A stretch of 64,000 bases of DNA from positions 1,550,001 through 1,614,000 of the forward strand of contig RCTD01000005.1 of assembly GCA_014898415.1 (NCBI GenBank), in the 5' to 3' direction. Under the pieces are notes generated by a model. The model saw nothing but the letters and a program-made list of their open reading frames with translations, ran no database searches and was not told the origin of the DNA. Positions 59,507 through 64,000 of this stretch are shown piece by piece (within the stretch, counting starts at the first letter, position 1; each line of letters starts with the position of its first letter). The stretch comes from Stromatinia cepivora (lineage: Eukaryota; Ascomycota; Leotiomycetes; Helotiales; Sclerotiniaceae). The position numbers and the translations under genes were made by a program.

Positions 59507-61622
59507 ATGATCGTCGCTCAATGGATTCTTGCTAGATATGACTTGGTCAGTTGTGGAGGCATTGTACCTGTTGTTGCAACTTGTATCATTTTATTCAGTT
59601 TCTGGATTGATCGGAACCTGCCTTCGTTTCCCCAAGGTGCTGTATGTTGTATGTTTTGTTTATTTGTATTTTAACATGGTGCAATTCTAAAGTACAAATT
59701 AGAAAAATCTAGACATCACGGAGGACCTTTCGCCGCTCACCCGATGGTTTCGAAGCCAGAAATGGCTTTTTAAAGGGCGAACAATGGCCATTGAAGCTTA
59801 TGTAAGTGCTCCTACCGGTCTCCTCACATCTGGAGATGTTATGCTAAAACTTGCCAAAGGCGCCTAGAAAGACATACATGCTGCTCCCTACCCGAAAGAA
59901 CTATTGCATCTTCATCTCCGGCGAAAGAATCATTAAAGAATTTGCCTCGTCATCGAATTTCTCTTTAAACCAGGCCTATGACGATGTGCGTAGCAGATCT
60001 GCTATCAAATAATTGTCGGTGCTAACTGGGCCGCAGCTATTTCAGTACCGGCAAAACAAACTATGGCACGACCAAGGCGAGTCCGTATCCATGTCTCGCG
60101 TCTACTTTTTCAAAATGCTTCGGGAGGGCTTAACAACAAAGCTACCAGCTTATATCCCTACGCACATGAAATTCTCGTTAAGGAGATTGCAGACCATCTT
60201 GCACGCAAAAAGAATGTGAATGGTAGGTCCGGCTCGTGACAAGCAAAAATGAGACCGACGATGCTAACATGGCGAAATTTTAAGGATGGAAATCAATCCA
60301 TCACTACCAATTCCTCCAGTACATTACGGTTTCCGTGATTGGACCTCTTTTCTGGGGCGAATCACTGTGTAAAAAGGAGCTTCTTCTCTTCTTGGAGTCA
60401 ATGGCTAATCCATATCCGTATCCAGGGGCTGACCGGGAATTTCAAAATGCTGCACGAAAATACCCAGCACAATATTTTACGCTTAGTGAAATTGTGCAGC
60501 ATGTGCCAACGATTTCGGTGCCGTAAGTGCTGGTACCACATAAGCCATTCTGAATCACTGTTAACATGCGCAGGCTGGTCAAATTCGTTTTCACGAGCGG
60601 CAACAAATATCGAAATACCCTGACTAAACACTTGCTACCCATCGTACGTGAACAAATGAACCAAACAGAAAATACGCCCCCAAAAGGGCAGAATCTCCCG
60701 GTAAGACCTGGTTGGACCAAGGATTGAACGCTTACTGATTTGACAGTTCGTCAATTTCATGCAGTATGTAGCGCTCATGACTAAAGATAGACCTTATTGG
60801 ACACCGGAAAGGATAATCTTGTTGTTGGAGAGTCTCTGGCGTGCTAGTGGCTCATCGATTCCTATGGTACGCGACCTAGAATATAAGGCGCACTCAGAGG
60901 CTAACCACCAACGAAACACCCAGACTCTCACACATATCGTGAACTCTCTATGCCAACACCCGAAGTATATCGAGCCCATGCGGGTCGAGATTGACGAGCA
61001 GAAACAAATGAATTTTAGCGTTCTCGAGCGGCTTCCGTTACTAAATAGCTTCATCAACGAGTTTATCCGAACTAACCCGATAGATAGTGGTGAGATCCCC
61101 AGTGGATTAATTTTTGTGGATATTGCTGATTTTTAAAGCATCGACCCGCCATAATGCTGCCACGGTACACACTTTCACTAATAGACTCCACGTCCCTGCT
61201 GGAAATATAGTTTGCGTCCCATCTTACAATATAATGAATGATGCGGCATTCTACCCAAAGCCGGGGGTCTTTGATGGTTTTCGCTTTACTAAGCCACAAA
61301 CCGCCCAGACGAAAGACCAAGAAGCAGAGACCAGGGAAAGCAAAGTTTCAGACGCTGATCTGAGCTTTCTATTTTGGGGCTATGGAAAGGAAGCATGGTA
61401 CGACTACCCCAATATATGCAATAGTCTGATTTCTGATGTGTCTATCCCAGTCCCGGTCGTTTCTTTGCTTCATTTGAGATGAAGATCGTGCTGGCTCTCT
61501 TACTTAGCCGATACGATTTCAAGCTGGCCGACGTGGACAAGCCCATGTCTTGGGAGTTCCGTACATTTAATATACCGCGCAAAGATGCTATGATCCTCGT
61601 ACGCGAACGATGTGAACTTTAG
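59507..61622 (+). pseudogene. Cytochrome P450 gene with a single-base frame break
   Basis: A membrane-anchored P450 monooxygenase in eleven exons: 59,507-59,636, 59,713-59,801, 59,860-59,985, 60,037-60,222, 60,285-60,368, 60,426-60,522, 60,574-60,700, 60,747-60,866, 60,924-61,089, 61,139-61,397 and 61,451-61,622. The N-terminal anchor is GGIVPVVATCIILFSFWI. The ExxR-like region precedes RTNPIDS. The haem-binding loop WGYGKEACPG is intact once the intron at 61,398-61,450, which splits the Cys codon, is removed. Exon length sums to one base short of a multiple of three. The reading frame needed downstream of about 60,167 differs from that upstream, so one base seems to be missing near 60,160-60,170. 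This could be a true null allele or a sequence error. The substrate is unknown. Confidence 0.75.
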
Positions 61623-62991
61623 CAAATAGTTTTGAAGACGTACTGGAGATAGGATGATTGTCGAGTCGTCAGATAAAATGGAGTGTAAGACGTATTCTGA
61701 ATCTTGGTTTCGAACATGGACAATCAAATTATGGTACAAGAGATGCCTTACTTTCTAACACTCCTTTACTTGCTTACTTATATATTTTCAATCCTATCTC
61801 TGTCCCCCGACCGTCGATGAGACTTCATGCCAATTTGGTATGGTGGACTTTGAGGCAATTTGTGTATGTAACCTAAAATCATTAATATCATTGTGCTCGC
61901 CGTGCACAATATTTCGCCGCAAAGCTACCATAAAAAGTGTTCCTTTGGAGGGAACATCGCGCACAACGAAAGGCTCTGCGTCTGTGATGGGCCTTCTCAT
62001 TGTAACAATCTGCGTGTGATCCCAAGGGACAATGGTGTGAGGAGAGGGCTCTGCAGCTAATGACATGCCTCTGATGGGTTTCCTCTCCAGAAAAAAACCC
62101 CGCGTATATTTCTTCCAATTTCCTCTTCTAGCGCGGTCCTCGATAATTTTTCAATCTCAGCCTTTTCCCCTGTGAAATCTGCCCCTAACCCTTCCCATAG
62201 GATTTCGACGCCACTGATTCACTCGCGGAGTCCCTCCATAAGTTTTCTTTTTAGAAATAGGTCCGGTGAGCGGGAAAAATCACGAAGCTCCTAGATAATC
62301 GTTATTCAACGCCACACGCTCCTCATCTTACATCTCCCATGCACGCAGGGTACAATAGTGACCAACAGAGAAATAGAAGCACAATTCTTGGCCCAATGTT
62401 CTCCAACCATTCAACCACTGTGTTCCATGTCCAATCACCCGGGGCTGTAAAATATCAAAGCAGCTTCTTAGGTTACCACATCAACTTTATTGCATTGAAG
62501 GGTATTTGATGTGGAGGACTTATTATAGCCGGTAATAACTTTGAGCGCTTGACAAGCGGAGAGAAGCTGAAATACCAAGACAAGATATGCATACCGCAAA
62601 TGTAAAGTAATCCATAAATGAAATCGAGGCGCTTGTCATCCATTCAATATCATGTGATACGACGCACTACAGTCGCTTAGCACAACGCTAAATAAGACCC
62701 CATCCATCGCCTCGGAGGTTGCTGGCTCAACTTTTTGCGACACAAGACTGTCATTCTTCCGTCTCAATCACTTCATTGACACAGCACAAACAACTCTTTC
62801 CAATTTCTAACACTGGAACACTGCATGTATTGTTAGGACGTATTGTGATTCTCTGTTTTTCTTATCACGCAATAAGCTGCTGGTATTACTTTGAGAGAAT
62901 TGTTATCGTGCCTTGCAAGCGCTATTTTTGCGCACTAATTTCTTTCAATAGGTCATCAATTCCTTATGGTAAGTCGAGGATAGTACTCGAT
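61623..62991 (+). other. 1.4-kb intergenic region after the P450
   Basis: A minus-strand frame at 61,794-62,066 (90 codons) has reasonable codon texture but no recognisable family and no supporting splice partners. Otherwise nothing was seen. Confidence 0.5.
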
Positions 62992-64000
62992 ATGGTGGGT
63001 AGAAGAAAAAAAGCCCTCCAGGCAAAAGGAGTTGTCCATAAAAATGCGCAGAGGGAAGCTCCAGAAGCTCAAAAGGCTCAAAAGGCTCAAAAGGCTCAAA
63101 AGGCTCAAAAGGCTCAAAAGGCTCAAAAGAGTCGATCGGCTCGAGCTGGTAAGGAAGAGCGTCGTGCCAAAAAATTGGAACGTCGGAAGAAAGAGAAGAA
63201 ATCATATACTGCACAAGATTGGGCAGAACCTGCCCCAGATCATTTGATTGCAAAGTTAGATCTTCCTAAGCATAGTTCTAAGTATCAATCATATTTCGAA
63301 TTCGCGGAGAATAAGGAAAAGAAGAAGAAGCTGGAGTTTCAGGTATTTAATTTTGCGACGTGTCTTTGCCATATTGACTTATGGTAGGTCACCAATGATC
63401 CCAATCCTCCGCCAGGATTCGCCTACGTACCTATTGGGGACCCGACTTTGACGAATGCTTGCAAAGAATTATCGCGAGAACAAAATGCTATGATCTTCAT
63501 TGTTTCGGTAAGTTTGACTGACAGGTCTGTCCGTACCAAATGCAAGGCTACACCTACTGACTTCATACCTCCCGCAGCGCTCGAAAGAGGACAACTCGAA
63601 GATTTCGGAGCATGTTTTCCGAACCGGATATCACTTTCGAGAAGTCATCGTGGATGAGGCACGTAAAATTGTTGGCGACACGGTTATTTCGAACACTACC
63701 CATGGTTCGATTGAACCAATACCAGAGTCACAAGAAGAAATAAACAAACAAGCCGACGATGCGATACGAGATCTTTTTCCAAGAATCCCCAACACTGATC
63801 GACAGCGAATTATCGAGCATGCTTTTCAAAAGGGTGTCAAATTTCATGGGGAACCTACGGTCGGCCTTCAGGCAGATCTTCCTTTGGCACGTCGAGTTCA
63901 ACTCGCTGTTCTTGCCCACATTCGTCATACACACACGAGATATGATAAGTTACTCAGGGAAACTAGTTGGATAAATGCACGAAAGGTAGTTGAACCTGTA
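62992..64000 (+). CDS. DUF2293-domain protein, cut by the window edge
   Basis: Exons 62,992-63,342, 63,388-63,507 and 63,577 to beyond 64,000. The start MVGRRKKALQAKG opens a very basic N-terminus containing seven AQK repeats (63,067-63,129) and a K/R-rich stretch, then SYTAQDWAEPAPDHLIAKL and PNPPPGFAYVPIGDP. The DUF2293 region begins near IRDLFPRIPNTDRQRIIEHAF and contains ADLPLARRVQLAVLAHIRHTHTRYDKLL, the family hallmark. The first intron is 45 bp and the second 69 bp. Its basic character suggests nucleic-acid association, but the biochemical role of the family is not known to me. The C-terminus is outside the window. Confidence 0.85.
63067..63129 (+). repeat. 9-bp coding repeat (GCTCAAAAG)x7
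   Basis: Seven identical 9-bp units encode AQK tripeptides in the N-terminus of the DUF2293 protein. The period is a multiple of three, so length changes keep the frame. Confidence 0.97.

Noticed and set aside
61794..62118. Two minus-strand frames (90 and 76 codons) downstream of the P450
   Set aside because: Overlapping frames on the same strand, no motif, no splice support.
1..64000. tRNA genes, rRNA, CRISPR arrays, telomere repeats
   Set aside because: Looked for by eye (B-box-like GGTTCGA occurrences fall in coding sequence; no regular spacer arrays; no TTAGGG runs); none supported.

Overview
This is nuclear DNA of a filamentous ascomycete (Pezizomycotina). The evidence is short spliceosomal introns (mostly 45-75 bp, GT..AG), fungal-type single-copy genes, and a sharp division into an extremely AT-rich block of dead retrotransposons with CpA-to-TpA (repeat-induced point mutation, RIP) damage (about 1-22,750) and a normal-GC gene block (about 23,400-64,000). 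The gene content and RIP-type AT islands would suit Leotiomycetes/Helotiales, but that placement is an impression, not a demonstration.

AT-rich block. It resolves into nested LTR retrotransposons whose LTR lengths and 5-bp target-site duplications (TSDs) can be read exactly. (1) The end of a minus-strand copy of element A enters from the left (1-374, 191-bp LTR). (2) An old gypsy/chromovirus remnant C (about 375-3310 and 12,476-13,325) has integrase and chromodomain traces. (3) A minus-strand solo LTR of family B (1789-2079, TSD AATTC) sits inside C. (4) Element B (3311-12,475, 291-bp LTRs, TSD AAAAT) is inserted in C. (5) A Ty1/copia element (5563-11,040, 166-bp LTRs, TSD GTTAT) is inserted in B. 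(6) Non-autonomous element A (13,326-22,738, 191-bp LTRs, TSD TAGAT) is split by (7) a Ty3/gypsy element (13,746-20,789, 282-bp LTRs, TSD AATAT). All coding frames are destroyed. In all four elements with two LTRs, the outer edges are less RIP-mutated than the same LTR positions facing inward. A 9-bp minisatellite marks the border with the gene block.

Gene block, left to right: VID30/GID1 RanBPM-like subunit of the GID ubiquitin ligase (-); INO80 subunit Ies4-like (-); CUE-domain Cue5-like (+); PHO81/NUC-2 phosphate regulator with a start codon split by an intron (+); a four-helix membrane protein (-); COA1 (+); mitochondrial ribosomal protein uL3m (-); CCDC25/NFACT-R protein (+); PITH-domain protein (-); Pol I factor RRN6-like (-); kinetochore SPC25 (+); MOZART1/MZT1 (+); CHY/RING E3 ligase (-); LYR-motif protein (+); mitochondrial carrier (+); a doubtful minus-strand gene; 3-beta-HSD-type dehydrogenase (+); cytochrome P450 with one apparent single-base frame break (+); and a DUF2293 protein running off the right edge (+).

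Most genes are housekeeping genes in divergent pairs with short shared promoters. The dehydrogenase and P450 (58.2-61.6 kb) are the only accessory-looking pair and could be a small, partly decayed specialised-metabolism unit. All exon models were worked out by hand from splice signals, phase and protein similarity; for complete models total exon length is a multiple of three, except the P450, which is one base short.
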